Source of the DNA: Sclerurus mexicanus
Taxonomy: Eukaryota > Chordata > Aves > Passeriformes > Furnariidae
Direction: 5' to 3'
Length of the DNA stretch: 64,000 nt
NCBI GenBank assembly: GCA_013396755.1
Contig: VWZF01004007.1
Coordinates: 701,575-765,574 of the forward strand
Shown here one piece after another: positions 63,211-64,000 of the stretch. The first letter of the stretch is position 1. Each line of letters begins with the position of its first letter. Under the pieces are notes generated by a model. That model saw nothing but the letters and a program-made list of their open reading frames with translations, ran no database searches and had not been told where the DNA came from. Made by a program: the position numbers and the translations under genes.

Positions 63211-64000
63211 TGTCTCAGTTTGAGACAATTTGGACGGGTAGAGACCTTGGACTGATGTCCCCTTCCTCCGGCTCAATACCTCTGGTTCTCTTCAATACAG
63301 AGAGAGAGAGAGTACAAATATGCCTGGATATAAGTGAAAAAAATCAAAACGTCTTTACCAAGTGGAATGCTAAACAACAATACTGATAAAAACCGGGTTA
63401 AGCTGACCAGAAAATTTCCAGGCTTCCACCCACCAGACCAAACCAAAATGGTGGTCAGCCTCCCTCCACCCATTAAAACCTGTCAGGAATGGTTTGGAGG
63501 GTCAATGCTGGAGTAAGGCTGCAGTGCCAGCACAGGCAGTTGGAGCAGGGCTGCAGACCCCCAGCTGACTTGAAGAACACACAAGACATCCACTGGAGCC
63601 AACAATGAGACCTGGGTGCTGCAATTCTGGTGGTGGTTGTAGTCTTAATCCACCAAGGTGGTGGTAGAAGTCCCATGGAGTGAGAGAAGGAGATCCTCAA
63701 TCTGCCAGGTGAAGTCCAAGTGCGATCAGGGTAGGTGGGAATGCCTCTGTTACCTCCCCTGGGACAGGGAGTTCTTCACTGGATGATTAATATTGGCTCA
63801 TGGGACATTTCAAGTCTTTGACATCTTCTAAGTGGTTAGGGCTGCCTGTTATGTCAGCACAGTTAGATCCATTATGGCCAACAGCAGAGATGAATATCTT
63901 CAGGCCATGTGGGTGAATTGTCCTGATGCCTCCCAGAAGGGAATTATCACAGATGAGTCATTTGTGTATGGACAAAGAAACAACACTCAGCTGGTAGCCT
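63211..64000 (+). mobile_element. Probable ERV LTR or retroviral fragment running off the window
   Basis: The region begins TGTCTCAGTTTGAG at 63211 and continues with a texture typical of bird retroviral LTRs: an (AG)n patch at 63299-63312, 'gcctggatataagtg', 'aaaccaaaatggtgg' and a 'gtggtggtagaagtcc' segment. Further segments such as 'ggatgattaatattggctc' and 'caacactcagctggtagcc' continue to the last base. I recall similar wording from avian endogenous retrovirus LTRs but cannot name the family. No right end, target duplication or viral gene is visible inside the window. Open frames here are short and unrecognised. Confidence 0.4.

Noticed and set aside
1..64000. tRNA, rRNA and CRISPR arrays
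   Set aside because: No cloverleaf-like segment with A and B boxes, no ribosomal RNA wording and no regularly spaced repeats were found by eye.

Overview
The window looks like bird nuclear DNA. The main reason is repeated fragments of the CR1 non-LTR retrotransposon carrying the avian 3' hallmark (a 'gatgatctt..aggtcccttccaa' type motif followed by attctatgat-like octamers). CR1 is joined by several TG...CA retroviral-type LTRs, one of which closely resembles the LTR of avian ERVL elements. The sequence is AT-rich, has few simple repeats and shows no SINE or L1 signal. Species cannot be assigned. I found no convincing host protein-coding gene, tRNA, rRNA or CRISPR array, so the window is best read as a gene-poor intergenic or intronic stretch. 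Most open frames are 60-150 codons long, unrecognisable, and of the size expected by chance or antisense to repeats.

Layout. 1-15847: unique AT-rich DNA with minor tandem duplications and one weak coding-like patch (minus strand, about 8215-8752). 15848-15950: probable start of an LTR, containing the window's only N. 17502-17921: CR1 3' end (+). 22745-23830: decayed minus-strand CR1 ORF2 covering the end of the endonuclease and the start of the reverse transcriptase. 28364-28410: tiny CR1 tail. 33996-34700: minus-strand CR1 3' end split by a probable 436-bp LTR. 38009-38220: CR1 3' end (+). 40446-40545: possible very old CR1/L3-like remnant. 50492-52781: the most structured part of the window, with two solo LTRs and a 112-bp near-perfect inverted duplication. 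54985-55337: intact-looking solo LTR with a perfect 6-bp target duplication. 56974-57044: exon-like island with good splice signals, unproven. 59583-63007: three CR1 3' ends in the same orientation, the longest retaining the FADD active-site motif. 63211-64000: probable further LTR running off the window.

History. The mobile elements give a partial time order: the CR1 at 33996-34700 was present before the LTR that splits it, and the ERVL-type LTR at 51651-52781 was present before it received an inverted copy of DNA from about 1.6 kb upstream. The best candidate for something unusual is this local inverted templated insertion. I saw no new gene system.

Family names come from recognising consensus patterns by eye. 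No database search was run, and element boundaries without target duplications are approximate.
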